Assembly (NCBI GenBank): GCA_002422725.1
Contig: DITE01000035.1
Location: forward strand, 38,434-102,433
Length of the DNA: 64,000 bases
Direction: 5' to 3'
Origin: Bacteroidales bacterium UBA6192
GTDB lineage: Bacteria; Bacteroidota; Bacteroidia; Bacteroidales; F082
The position numbers were made by a program, and so were the translations under genes. The notes below the pieces were generated by a model. The model had not been told where the DNA came from and did no database searches. It worked only from the letters and a program-made list of their open reading frames with translations. This document shows positions 26,901-36,543 of the stretch, piece by piece (position 1 is the stretch's first letter; each line of letters opens with the position of its first letter).

Positions 26901-27902
26901 TTAACCCATTTGATTATAATCGCCCAGGCTTAGGTCATCAAAATGTCCGATAAGTCTTACAAAGTTTCCGATCATACTGTTTTCGATGAGTTTATTTTCG
27001 ATGGTTGTATTGGATTGAATGATACAGTTTCGTATAACCGAATTATTGATTGTAGTGTTTTCACCAACAGAAACGTATGGCCCGATCACTGTATTGCTGA
27101 TCTTCGCACCTTTTCCAATACAACAGGGCTCAATAATCAAAGCATCTTCAATGTCCGCATCATTCGAAATGAGGTTTTCCTCGGCAAGAAAACCCAAAAC
27201 CCGCCTGTTGGTGTCGATGGTAGCATCTTTGTTCCCGCAATCAAGCCATTCATCTACACTTTCGGTATGAAATGCCACTCCCTTTTTCATCATATTCTGC
27301 AATCCATCAGTAATGCCATATTCACCACCTGTTGTTATCTTCTTATCAAGCAGATATTGAAGCTCAGCGCGAAGGTTTCCTCCATCCCTGAAATAGTAAA
27401 TACCAATAATGGCAAGATCCGACACAAAATTCTTTGGTTTCTCATAAAACCCCTGAATACTTCCGTCGTCGTTTAACTTAACAACGCCAAACTGGTCGGG
27501 CTGCTCCACCCTGTTCACCCAGATAATACCTTCTTTGTGGTCGTCGAGCTTAAAACTTGCTTTAAACAAGGTGTCTGCATAAGCCACAATTACCTTTCCG
27601 TGCAATAATGGTTCAGCACACAGGATGGCATGAGCAGTACCCAGGGCTTCATGCTGATAAAATATTCGGCCTTTTGCACCCACTGATGAAGCAATTTCGA
27701 GCAGGTTCTGTTCGACTGTAGAGCCGAAATTGCCAATCACAAAACCAATTTCCTCAACCTTTTCTTCAATAACACCAACAATGTCTTCTACCAGTCGCTG
27801 CACTATCGGTTTTCCGGCCACAGGTAGCAATGGTTTGGGAATGGTAAGTGTGTGAGGTCTCATGCGCTTACCCATGCCTGCCATAGGGATGATAATATTC
27901 AT
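26901..27902 (-). CDS. Sugar-phosphate nucleotidyltransferase with left-handed beta-helix
   Basis: The 333-residue protein opens with the nucleotide-binding signature P-M-A-G-M-G-K-R-M-R-P-H-T and the K-P-L-L-P-V-A-G-K-P loop of the GlmU/RmlA superfamily. Residues about 250-320 form hexapeptide repeats (I-G-P-Y-V-S-V-G, I-R-N-C-I-I-Q-S), giving a GlmU- or GMP-pyrophosphorylase-like layout. It activates a sugar 1-phosphate with an NTP for envelope polysaccharide synthesis; the exact sugar cannot be called. Genes on both sides (dut and the TPR lipoprotein) are in the same orientation. Confidence 0.88.
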   Translation of the reverse strand: MNIIIPMAGMGKRMRPHTLTIPKPLLPVAGKPIVQRLVEDIVGVIEEKVEEIGFVIGNFGSTVEQNLLEIASSVGAKGRIFYQHEALGTAHAILCAEPLLHGKVIVAYADTLFKASFKLDDHKEGIIWVNRVEQPDQFGVVKLNDDGSIQGFYEKPKNFVSDLAIIGIYYFRDGGNLRAELQYLLDKKITTGGEYGITDGLQNMMKKGVAFHTESVDEWLDCGNKDATIDTNRRVLGFLAEENLISNDADIEDALIIEPCCIGKGAKISNTVIGPYVSVGENTTINNSVIRNCIIQSNTTIENKLIENSMIGNFVRLIGHFDDLSLGDYNQMG

Positions 27903-27946
27903 ATAATTGGTTTAAATGTTAATTAATTGGTTTCTAACCAGGGTCT

Positions 27947-28378
27947 TCATTTTCCTGTATGCCCGAATCCCCCCGATCCACGGTCAGTTTCACTAAGCTG
28001 ATTGACTTGTTGCCAGCTTATGGTTTCGTGACGGGCAATGACCATCTGGGCTATCCGGTCGCCATGACGCACCGTAAATGACTCATCAGAAATGTTAACC
28101 AAAATTACCTTGATCTCACCCCTGTAGTCTGCATCGATCGTGCCTGGCGAATTGAGTACCGTTACACCAGCTTTTAAAGCAAGTCCGCTCCTGGGTCTTA
28201 CCTGAGCTTCGGTGCCCAAAGGAAGTTCGATGAACAAGCCTGTTGGTATTAATACACGTTGCAAAGGTCTGATTTCGACTGGTTCATGAAGGTTCGCTCT
28301 CAGGTCCATACCTGCAGAAAACAATGTTTCATACAAGGGCAATGGATTTTCTGAAAGATTGACTATATTGACTTTCAT
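27947..28378 (-). CDS. dut: dUTP diphosphatase
   Basis: The 143-residue trimeric-type dUTPase hydrolyses dUTP to dUMP and pyrophosphate. Its five motifs are visible: A-G-M-D-L-R-A (I), P-R-S-G-L-A (II), G-T-I-D-A-D-Y-R-G-E (III), R-I-A-Q-M-V (IV) and the C-terminal R-G-S-G-G-F-G-H-T-G (V). Length is normal. It sits between the flippase and nucleotidyltransferase genes of a minus-strand run, an order often seen in Bacteroidota. Confidence 0.96.
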   Translation of the reverse strand: MKVNIVNLSENPLPLYETLFSAGMDLRANLHEPVEIRPLQRVLIPTGLFIELPLGTEAQVRPRSGLALKAGVTVLNSPGTIDADYRGEIKVILVNISDESFTVRHGDRIAQMVIARHETISWQQVNQLSETDRGSGGFGHTGK

Positions 28379-28451
28379 AGGCTGGAATTATCAACAGTGC
28401 GGCAAAAATAAGCATTTAGCAGTTGACGGGCGAAAATCAATTCTCAAGAAA

Positions 28452-29912
28452 TCAAGGTAATTTTGATATGGACCGTTTTTCGATCACAAAAGCGAATCCG
28501 GCAAACCCAGTCAGCATTAAAGCGCTGATAGTCATTTTTATCCAGGTTTCAACATCTTCAATCAGACGGGCTACAAAAAAGATGGATACGGCCATGACAA
28601 AATACAACAACAACCTTCGCATCTTATAGGGAATAGGATAAACTTTCTGTCCCCAGATATAAGAAACCACCATCATCACCAAATAACACACAAAGTGACC
28701 CCAGGCTGCACCGTAATAACCGATAAGAGGAATAAAGAGGATATTGATTACAACCGTTATTAAGGCTCCGGCAATTGAAATATATGCTCCATCGCGCGTT
28801 CGGTTGGTGAGTTTGTACCAGATTGACAAACTATAAAAGACTCCGTAAAACAAATTGGCCATCAAAATAATTGGAACAATACCAAGTCCTTCGCGATATC
28901 CTTTTGCAATAAACAGTTGAAAAACATCGATAAAAAGCGTGACCATGAGAAAGATCAACAGTCCGAAAATTACAAAGTAGTTCATTATCCGGGCAAATAA
29001 TTCAGGCGCGTTTTTCTTTTCGGCTTCGGCAAAAAAGAATGGCTCCGAAGCGTATCTGAACATTTGAATGAAAAGAGTCATTAGAATTCCGAGTTTATAA
29101 TTCGCCCCATAAACTCCAAGCTGAGCCATAGCCGTGCTCTCATCAGGCAGGAGAAACTTCAAAAGGATTTTATCAATGACCTCATTTATCATACCGGCAA
29201 TACCCACAACAAGCACAGGAAGGGCATAGCTGATCATTGGCCGGATGATGCTCCCGTTAAAAACGATCCTGAAATCCTTCAGTACCGGCCAAAGCATTAA
29301 CAGACTTAACAGGCTGGCTGCAATGTTCGAAACAAAAACCCACACAAGTAAACCCGATCCTGGCCCAAACAATACGTCTGACAAATTACTTGAAAACTTT
29401 GGAAAAACAACGATAAACAAGAGGTTTAAACCAATATTAAGGATCACATTTGTCAACTTGATCCATGCGAACTTTCTGGCCATATTCAGCTTGCGCAGCA
29501 TCGCAAAAGGCACGGCAGTAATGGCATCCAGACCAACAATAATACCAATAAACAGGATATACTCAGGGTTGCCACCATAGAGTATCATACTGGCGATATC
29601 GTGATAAAATACCGTTACCATCAACAAAAAAACAGCTGTGGTCAACAAAATACTGCTTAGCGCATTGCTGAAAACGATTTTTGGATCGTTTTTCTGGGCG
29701 TATCGAAAAAATGCAGTCTCCATGCCATACGTCAGCAATACAATCAGAAAAGCCACATAGGCATACAATTCAGTGATCTGACCATAAACTCCTTGCTCAA
29801 ATACGCGCGTATAAAGAGGAACCATCAAATAATTCAACAGGCGTGGAATGATCGTCCCCATGCCGTAAACAGCCGTTTGACCGGCCAGACTCCGAATAGG
29901 GTTAACAGTCAT
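28452..29912 (-). CDS. Polysaccharide flippase (MATE/MOP superfamily)
   Basis: The 486-residue membrane protein has about 12-14 hydrophobic segments spread over its whole length. The opening S-L-A-G-Q-T-A-V-Y-G-M-G and Y-T-R-V-F-E-Q-G-V-Y-G segments are typical of polysaccharide export (Wzx-like) flippases. Such proteins turn lipid-linked oligosaccharides across the inner membrane. No glycosyltransferase genes lie beside it, so the substrate is unknown. It starts 24 bp after the histidine kinase stop. Confidence 0.87.
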   Translation of the reverse strand: MTVNPIRSLAGQTAVYGMGTIIPRLLNYLMVPLYTRVFEQGVYGQITELYAYVAFLIVLLTYGMETAFFRYAQKNDPKIVFSNALSSILLTTAVFLLMVTVFYHDIASMILYGGNPEYILFIGIIVGLDAITAVPFAMLRKLNMARKFAWIKLTNVILNIGLNLLFIVVFPKFSSNLSDVLFGPGSGLLVWVFVSNIAASLLSLLMLWPVLKDFRIVFNGSIIRPMISYALPVLVVGIAGMINEVIDKILLKFLLPDESTAMAQLGVYGANYKLGILMTLFIQMFRYASEPFFFAEAEKKNAPELFARIMNYFVIFGLLIFLMVTLFIDVFQLFIAKGYREGLGIVPIILMANLFYGVFYSLSIWYKLTNRTRDGAYISIAGALITVVINILFIPLIGYYGAAWGHFVCYLVMMVVSYIWGQKVYPIPYKMRRLLLYFVMAVSIFFVARLIEDVETWIKMTISALMLTGFAGFAFVIEKRSISKLP

Positions 29913-29936
29913 AATGAAGAATTTGATGGCGATGAT

Positions 29937-32900
29937 TCATCGATTGGTTTCTTTTTCTGACGGGTTAATTTTCGGCAATTTTAGGGTAAAGGTAGTGCCA
30001 ATTCCTTTTTCGGTTTTGAAAGAAATTGAACCACCTATAGCCTGTAAAATATTTCTGACAATAGAGAGTCCTATTCCTGTTCCACTTGTTTTAGTAGTAA
30101 AATATGGAGTGAATACCCTGGAAGCCTGTTCTTCGGTCATGCCTTTGCCATTGTCGGCAATGGTTATGATGAAATAGTCATTTTCATCAGATAAAGTAAG
30201 CTCGATCATGCCATTCTGTATGCCTTCAGTAGCCTGAATGGCATTTTTTATCAGGTTATTGAATACCCTGATTAGGCTGTTCTGATCAGCTAAAACGACT
30301 GGTGAGTAGTCAAGTTGCTGATGAAAAACAATTCTAAAACGATGATCGTTATCAAACAACGTTATAGCATGGTGAATAACTTTGAAAAGTGAAACCATTT
30401 CGGGCTTTTTAACAGGCATGCTCGCAAAATCGGCAAAAGCAGAAGCAATCTCAGATAAAGTATCGATTTGTTCAACAATTGTTTGGGTAGTGTTCTTTAA
30501 CTTTTTCCCCAATTCAGGATCATTTTCATTCCAGGCTTTCTGCAGGTACTGCACACTCAACCGCATGGGGGTGAGAGGGTTCTTAATTTCATGGGCAACT
30601 TGACGTGCCATTTCAGTCCAGGCGCTTTCGCGTTCAGACTGCGCAAGCATTCCTGCACTAACCTCCAGCTCATCAATCAATTGATTGTATTGCTTCACCA
30701 ATTGTCCAATTTCATCCTGTTGCCTATATGCTATTTTCTCATTCGGTTTGCCCAGACCGATGAACCGCATCTTTTCCTGAATCATCCTCAAGGGCTGTGT
30801 CATGCGCCTGGAAAGGATCAAAGCCATCCATACCGTGAAACCGGTCAACATGAATACGATGTTGAGAAATGTTAACATAAAGGACGAAATTTCTTCCCTG
30901 AGCTCGGTTTCCTTGGCAAAATAAGGCAGGTTTAAAAATGCTACAGCTTCACCTTCTGAATCATGAAACGGAATGTAAGCAGATAAGTATTTTCCAGATC
31001 CAACTCGTTCATTATGTATAAAATACATAGTGTTATGGTATTTGAGTTTTTCATAAGCTTCGCGGTTCATGAGTTCGGAAATCAGTCCTTTTTCAAAGAT
31101 TTCGGGTCGCGAACTTGCCAGTAACCTTCCGTTCAGGTCATACAGATTGATGTCGCTAAAAAACACAGCAGAAAACTTATCCAGCAACTGATACAAATAA
31201 GGGATAATTTCCTTATCACTAAAATCCGATACGCTTAGTTTATGCTCAAGCTCGATCAGGATGGATTGTGATTTCTCCTTTAAAACTTCATTGTTCTTTT
31301 GCTGATAAAAGGATCGGATATAGTTGTAGGAAATAATGGCAATAATCAAATAGGAAATAATCAAAGAGAAAATCACCAATAATTGTAACCGTGTCCGAAA
31401 ATTCATCCAGTTTTGATAGTCTATCTCCTTGTGAAAAAGCATTGTCAGGATGAACATAAGAACAAGACCAATAAATAAAAGAAAATAAGAAAAGGGAGCC
31501 ACAATGTCGATCAGATTTTTGCTTTTACGGCTCACAACGATCGAAACGTGTTCATTAACAGGATAATACAGGTGTCTGTGTTGGTTAGAAGAATAGAATC
31601 CGGCTTTAACCATGGTATTGCTATCAGCCTGATTAGGGTAAATAAAACTGCCAAACTTATACACCAGACCATTGTCGGTATATCGGGCAAACGAATACAA
31701 GGAAACATCTTTGGACTGATCGATTCGTTCATCAATAAGCAATTCAGGGTAACCTATACCCTCTGGTAGAAAACGGTTGTAGAATTCCAGAAACAATGTT
31801 CTTTTGATTAAGTTACCATTTTGAGTGCTATCAACATAATTGAGCCGGGCAAGGTAATAGGTTTGCTGAATATAATCATTGATAAGATAAAGATGGTCAG
31901 CCGAAGTTTTCTGAGAAGTTGCTGAAATGATTTCATCAAAATACTTTTCACAATCGACATAAAAATCCCCAGGCTTGATGTTTAAGACCTCTCCCTGATA
32001 ACATGACACGAGATTGATATTATATTTATTAAAATAGCCTGTAAAATACTTGCTTTTCAGATAGTTCAGAATGCTTTCTTCTTCATTTTCAATACTTTCT
32101 GTTTGTTCCAGTAAGCCTGTCAACACTTTATCCTGCAAAATTTTGTCAGCACTTTCTGCAAATAAATATTCCATCAGCGGGTCAGATTCCTCAGCAATTT
32201 TATAAGCGACCAGCCACTGCTTTTTATCCGACTGTTCATTGCTTCTAATGTAGAAAATATAGGTTAAGAGTATAGAAAGAAAAATTGCCATGAAAAGACT
32301 TAATCGCCTCAAATAGTTTTTTGATTGATTGATGAGAGTTAGCAAGCATAAAAATAACGGCAACACAAAATAATGAATATCTATTTGAATACCTGATAAA
32401 TAGTCAATTCCTGCCAGTAAAACAGAGAAAGCAGCCAGTGTCATGAATGCTGCTATACGGCCTGTTTTACCCTGACTCAGTGAATAAGTTAAGTGACTTA
32501 CAAACATCATGAGGGCAACACTTAGGACAGATATGATCAGAAATGATAGATAACTAAAAAGGTTAAAGCTGTAGAGTTCTTTAAATGAAAGAGGAATACT
32601 TGAGTTTAGAATAATAATGTCGATCAGATAAAGATATATGATTGAAGAGCTGAAAACCAGGAGTGCTTTCCAGAAATAAATGAAGACTCTGCCATCTTTG
32701 CTTTTGATACCAGACTTGTCGCCATAGTATTTGTAAGTACGGAATGCTAAGTATAGTAATGTTACCGCATGAAGCCACAAATCACCCAGACTCGGAACTA
32801 ATATTCCCACGCTGAGATAGGCTGAAGAAAAGAAGTCGGATCCAAACAACTTTTGAGGAAAGTGAATTGCTAACAATAAACATCTGATGAGGATAATAGA

Positions 32901-33671
32901 GGCCACAAAAAGCAAGAACCAGTGTTTCACAAAAAAGTTTCCAATTCGAAATTCAAATACCCAATACATCCATTGAAACAGCAGCAGGAGTATGATCGTA
33001 AGTAAGATGGATAAAATCGCCACAAAAATTTCACTGTAAGCTATGGTCTGCTCAAGTACAATTGAAAACAAAACCATTCCATCGTTTGATACTATATTAA
33101 ACTGATTTTCTGTACTTAATCCGGTCTGATATAAAGTAAAACCCTTTGGAAACGCGTTGGTGAATCCATTAGAGATAAAGTCATTTTCGAATGGATATGC
33201 AGCATATAAAAAATTAAGCAGGGTAAATACTAGTGTATCATCCGTTACTGTACGACAATAATACAAGCCATTTTTCAATGAAACTACAGTCTGATCTCTA
33301 AGCTGCACCAATTGCTCATTATCGATATCTATTGTGTTTCCGGACCAGTAAACCAGGGAATCCCTTTCCATGATGAATAGGGTTGCGTTTATCGGTAATT
33401 TATTGACAAGTTGTTTTGAACTTAATATACGCTTACCACTCCAGCTGTTATTAACGTCAACAATATCCGTTAGGTAACCGAGGTTAAGTTTATCAATTTC
33501 ATTAAATGCTTTTTGAAACTGAATATGCCTGTTTGCAGGTTTATTGAGGATGTGATGCAAAAAAAGTGTACCTGAAAACAATAGCACAAACAGGGTAAGT
33601 AGAAATACCAGACATCTGGATGATTGGCAAAACGTTACCGAGAACTTTTCTGACAATTTCATTACAACCAT
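29937..33671 (-). CDS. Large multi-pass sensor histidine kinase, NtrY-like end
   Basis: This 1244-residue protein is far longer than ordinary sensor kinases. It has an N-terminal membrane segment, an extracytoplasmic part, about seven membrane segments between about 215 and 475, a second extracytoplasmic part, more membrane segments near 745-800, a third periplasmic part (about 805-930) and a last membrane segment. A HAMP domain follows, then HisKA with the phospho-accepting His1027 in A-H-E-I-K-N-P-L-T-P, and a HATPase domain with N-N-L-I-K-N-A, D-N-G-K-G-M and G-T-G-I-G-L-S-I-V. The kinase part resembles NtrY. No response regulator gene is adjacent, so its partner is encoded elsewhere. The signal is unknown. 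Confidence 0.92.
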   Translation of the reverse strand: MVVMKLSEKFSVTFCQSSRCLVFLLTLFVLLFSGTLFLHHILNKPANRHIQFQKAFNEIDKLNLGYLTDIVDVNNSWSGKRILSSKQLVNKLPINATLFIMERDSLVYWSGNTIDIDNEQLVQLRDQTVVSLKNGLYYCRTVTDDTLVFTLLNFLYAAYPFENDFISNGFTNAFPKGFTLYQTGLSTENQFNIVSNDGMVLFSIVLEQTIAYSEIFVAILSILLTIILLLLFQWMYWVFEFRIGNFFVKHWFLLFVASIILIRCLLLAIHFPQKLFGSDFFSSAYLSVGILVPSLGDLWLHAVTLLYLAFRTYKYYGDKSGIKSKDGRVFIYFWKALLVFSSSIIYLYLIDIIILNSSIPLSFKELYSFNLFSYLSFLIISVLSVALMMFVSHLTYSLSQGKTGRIAAFMTLAAFSVLLAGIDYLSGIQIDIHYFVLPLFLCLLTLINQSKNYLRRLSLFMAIFLSILLTYIFYIRSNEQSDKKQWLVAYKIAEESDPLMEYLFAESADKILQDKVLTGLLEQTESIENEEESILNYLKSKYFTGYFNKYNINLVSCYQGEVLNIKPGDFYVDCEKYFDEIISATSQKTSADHLYLINDYIQQTYYLARLNYVDSTQNGNLIKRTLFLEFYNRFLPEGIGYPELLIDERIDQSKDVSLYSFARYTDNGLVYKFGSFIYPNQADSNTMVKAGFYSSNQHRHLYYPVNEHVSIVVSRKSKNLIDIVAPFSYFLLFIGLVLMFILTMLFHKEIDYQNWMNFRTRLQLLVIFSLIISYLIIAIISYNYIRSFYQQKNNEVLKEKSQSILIELEHKLSVSDFSDKEIIPYLYQLLDKFSAVFFSDINLYDLNGRLLASSRPEIFEKGLISELMNREAYEKLKYHNTMYFIHNERVGSGKYLSAYIPFHDSEGEAVAFLNLPYFAKETELREEISSFMLTFLNIVFMLTGFTVWMALILSRRMTQPLRMIQEKMRFIGLGKPNEKIAYRQQDEIGQLVKQYNQLIDELEVSAGMLAQSERESAWTEMARQVAHEIKNPLTPMRLSVQYLQKAWNENDPELGKKLKNTTQTIVEQIDTLSEIASAFADFASMPVKKPEMVSLFKVIHHAITLFDNDHRFRIVFHQQLDYSPVVLADQNSLIRVFNNLIKNAIQATEGIQNGMIELTLSDENDYFIITIADNGKGMTEEQASRVFTPYFTTKTSGTGIGLSIVRNILQAIGGSISFKTEKGIGTTFTLKLPKINPSEKETNR

Positions 33672-33713
33672 TTCGATTAACTGTCGGTCATTGTGGGCAA
33701 ATAGCTTCTAAAA

Positions 33714-34610
33714 TTACATTTTTTTAAACACATAGATCAGACTTGAATAATTTCCTGTTCGCCTTGCATTCAGGTTTGAAAAAAGTCCGGCCATCAATCC
33801 TTTTATAAAACCCAATCTGTTTTTTCGATAACCTTCACTGAGCATGCTAATGTAATAGGCATCCCATTTCATTGGGTAAGTCCCAATTTGCTTCAAACCA
33901 AACTTCGCTGCTAGTACATTTATGGTTTGTGGATTGAAGTGAAACAAATGTCGCGGCAGGTCCCATGCCGCCCAATATTTTCCATACTTTCTGCAATCAT
34001 AAGATTCGGGGTTTGGCAAAGCCAGCAATAGAAAACCATTTGGTTTTAGCATGCGCATGATATCGTTCATCTGCTTGTCCAGATCATGTATGTGTTCCAG
34101 CACATGCCACATGGTTATCATATCAACATGATCTGATGGAATGAACAGTGAATCATGAGGATGAAAAACCCTATTACCAATTCTCGAGGAGGTATAATTC
34201 CGGGCCTCCTCATTCACTTCTATTCCTGAAACGTCAAATCCATTGTCACGGCATGCCACTAAAAAGTCGCCCGAGCCACATCCTATATCTAAAACCTTAC
34301 CTAAGCGCACATATCTCTTCAACACCCGGATCTTCGATCGCATATTATGCGTTCTCACGAATTGATAGAGATACCCAAACAAATTCATTTTTTTATTAGG
34401 ATGTGAGAAGTATGCTTCGGATTGATAGTATTTTAAAGATTCCTCAAATCCGGGAAACGGATTGGTGACAATCAAGCCACAATTAGCACAACGATCTAAG
34501 GTAAATGACTCTTGAGTGAAAAAGTAATCAACAGAATCGAGATAATGATCCAGCAAAGCATTTCCACATACTGGACATTGATTATGCGATTTTAAATAGA
34601 TTTGTTTCAC
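33714..34610 (-). CDS. Class I SAM-dependent methyltransferase with N-terminal zinc ribbon
   Basis: The 298-residue protein has a four-cysteine zinc ribbon at the N-terminus (Cys12, Cys15, Cys41, Cys44), then the SAM-binding motif V-L-D-I-G-C-G-S-G-D-F at about 106-116 and W-H-V-L-E-H-I. This layout is that of the methyltransferase type 11/23 family often found with polysaccharide or secondary modification genes; the substrate is unknown. The start codon GTG (34610-34608) is the centre of a parS-like palindrome and no better start exists upstream of the zinc ribbon. The gene begins 14 bp after mnmG. Confidence 0.85.
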   Translation of the reverse strand: MKQIYLKSHNQCPVCGNALLDHYLDSVDYFFTQESFTLDRCANCGLIVTNPFPGFEESLKYYQSEAYFSHPNKKMNLFGYLYQFVRTHNMRSKIRVLKRYVRLGKVLDIGCGSGDFLVACRDNGFDVSGIEVNEEARNYTSSRIGNRVFHPHDSLFIPSDHVDMITMWHVLEHIHDLDKQMNDIMRMLKPNGFLLLALPNPESYDCRKYGKYWAAWDLPRHLFHFNPQTINVLAAKFGLKQIGTYPMKWDAYYISMLSEGYRKNRLGFIKGLMAGLFSNLNARRTGNYSSLIYVFKKM

Positions 34611-34618
34611 GTGAAACG
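34603..34618. promoter_or_regulatory. parS-like centromere site 1
   Basis: TGTTTCACGTGAAACG contains the perfect 14-bp palindrome GTTTCACGTGAAAC (34604-34617), the core bound by ParB in most bacteria. It overlaps the start of the methyltransferase gene. ParB binding is inferred from the motif. Confidence 0.8.
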
Positions 34619-34624
34619 ATTGTT

Positions 34625-36496
34625 TTAACGTCCTAAAAATACGGCTAATACAGCAACATCTGAAGGCGAAACCCCGCTTATTCTGCTGGCCTGGCCAAGA
34701 GTTGCCGGTTTAATCTTCGAGAGCTTTTCACGGGCTTCCCAGGATAGGGATTGAAGCACATGATAATCGAAATCGGGCTTGAGCCGGATGTCTTCGATGC
34801 GTTTCATTTTGTCGGCAATTTCGCTCTCTTTTAAGATATAGCCCTCATATTTCACCGCAATCTCAACGGATTCCATGATGACTTTCGAAACCTGATTAAT
34901 CCCCAAACTGATTCGCAGATCTTTTTCAATAAAAGGCAAAAGGCTGCTCAGACTAACCTGAGGCCTAAGCAACAAACTGCTAAGTCTCACTTTTTGTGTT
35001 ATTGGAGCTGTTTGGCGACTAAGCAGAACGGGATTTATCAATTCAGGGCCAATACTGGTTGACTTCAGAAAGCTGATCATGGATTCGACAATCTTCTTTT
35101 TATCGAGATAGGCGAAATGTCGATCCTCTTTTGCTAAACCCAACATAAATGACATGTTTGTCAACCTGAAGTCGGCATTATCCTGTCGCAGCAAAGTTCT
35201 GTACTCAGCCCTGCTGGTAAACATCCGGTAAGGCTCGTCAACACCCTTTGTGATCAAATCGTCGATTAGTACACCGATATAAGCTTCGTCGCGCCCTAAT
35301 GTAAACGGGCCTTTGCCCTGCACTTTTAAAGCAGCGTTGATCCCGGCAACTAATCCCTGAGCTCCGGCTTCTTCGTATCCGGTTGTTCCATTGATCTGAC
35401 CAGCAAAATAAAGGTTGTGTATCAATTTTGTTTCCAATGTGTTTTGGAGCTGTTCAGGAGGAAAGAAATCATACTCAATAGCATAACCCGGCCTGAAAAT
35501 TTTTGCGTTCTCGAAACCAGGGATCATCCTGAGTGCTTTGAATTGGATATAATCAGGAAGGGAAGAGCTAAAACCATTAACATAGTACTCCGCAGTATTC
35601 CATCCTTCAGGTTCTACGAACAACTGGTGTGAATTCTTACCCGCGAATCTGTCAATTTTATCTTCAATACTTGGGCAATATCTTGGGCCAATACCTTCGA
35701 TTCGGCCAGCAAACATGGGCGACAAATGAAACCCTTCGCGAAGGGTTTCATGAACTTGCAGCGAAGTGTAAGTTATCCAGCAGCTTTTTTGCTCTGTCAG
35801 CCTGTTTGTCTCAAGATATGAAAAGCATCCCGGATCTTCGTCGCCTTTTTGTTCTTCCATCAGCGAAAAATTTATGGTACGCCCATCAACCCTTACCGGT
35901 GTTCCCGTTTTCATCCTGCTTGACTGAAATCCTAACTCAACCAATTGTTCCGTAATTCCGGTGCTTGCCTTATCCCCCATCCGACCACCACCAAACGACT
36001 TCTCACCAATGTGGATGAGTCCATTCAAAAAGGTTCCGTTTGTGAGTATTACAGCACTTGCTTCGATCCGCATTCCCAGACCTGTTTTAACTCCGGTAAT
36101 CAGGTTGTCCTGTACAAGCAATCCAATTACCGTATCCTGCCAGAAATCCAAATTTGGTGTTCCTTCGAGCATTCTTCTCCATTCCAAAGAAAACTGCATT
36201 CTGTCGCTTTGGGCTCTCGGACTCCACATGGCAGGTCCTTTACTTTTATTAAGCATTCGGAATTGAATCATGGTTCTGTCTGTTACAATTCCGGCATAGC
36301 CACCCAAAGCATCTATCTCGCGCACGATCTGTCCTTTGGCAACGCCTCCCATCGCCGGATTGCATGACATTTGGGCAATGGTCTGCAAATTCATGGTGAT
36401 CAACAGTGTCTTGGCTCCCATATTGGCAGCAGCTGCAGCAGCCTCGGAACCCGAATGACCAGCACCAACAACAATAACATCATACTTATCGAACAT
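34625..36496 (-). CDS. mnmG: tRNA uridine-5-carboxymethylaminomethyl modification enzyme MnmG
   Basis: MnmG (GidA) works with MnmE to modify U34 of several tRNAs, using FAD and a folate carbon donor. The 623-residue sequence begins D-V-I-V-V-G-A-G-H-S-G-S-E-A-A (FAD fold) and contains Q-M-S-C-N-P-A-M-G-G-V-A-K-G and a G-T-T-G-Y-E-E-A-A-G-Q-G-L motif. The length is normal. ATG 36496 is preferred over TTG 36502. A parS site lies 12 bp upstream and another just after the stop. MnmG genes are often close to the replication origin and to parAB. Confidence 0.97.
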   Translation of the reverse strand: MFDKYDVIVVGAGHSGSEAAAAAANMGAKTLLITMNLQTIAQMSCNPAMGGVAKGQIVREIDALGGYAGIVTDRTMIQFRMLNKSKGPAMWSPRAQSDRMQFSLEWRRMLEGTPNLDFWQDTVIGLLVQDNLITGVKTGLGMRIEASAVILTNGTFLNGLIHIGEKSFGGGRMGDKASTGITEQLVELGFQSSRMKTGTPVRVDGRTINFSLMEEQKGDEDPGCFSYLETNRLTEQKSCWITYTSLQVHETLREGFHLSPMFAGRIEGIGPRYCPSIEDKIDRFAGKNSHQLFVEPEGWNTAEYYVNGFSSSLPDYIQFKALRMIPGFENAKIFRPGYAIEYDFFPPEQLQNTLETKLIHNLYFAGQINGTTGYEEAGAQGLVAGINAALKVQGKGPFTLGRDEAYIGVLIDDLITKGVDEPYRMFTSRAEYRTLLRQDNADFRLTNMSFMLGLAKEDRHFAYLDKKKIVESMISFLKSTSIGPELINPVLLSRQTAPITQKVRLSSLLLRPQVSLSSLLPFIEKDLRISLGINQVSKVIMESVEIAVKYEGYILKESEIADKMKRIEDIRLKPDFDYHVLQSLSWEAREKLSKIKPATLGQASRISGVSPSDVAVLAVFLGR

Positions 36497-36507
36497 TATC
36501 AAAAGTT

Positions 36508-36523
36508 TGTTTCACGTGAAACA
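36508..36523. promoter_or_regulatory. parS-like centromere site 2
   Basis: TGTTTCACGTGAAACA is a perfect 16-bp palindrome identical to the consensus ParB-binding parS site. It lies between ybeY and mnmG, 1905 bp from the first site. Confidence 0.85.
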
Positions 36524-36543
36524 GCGTTGTAACCATCACACAA

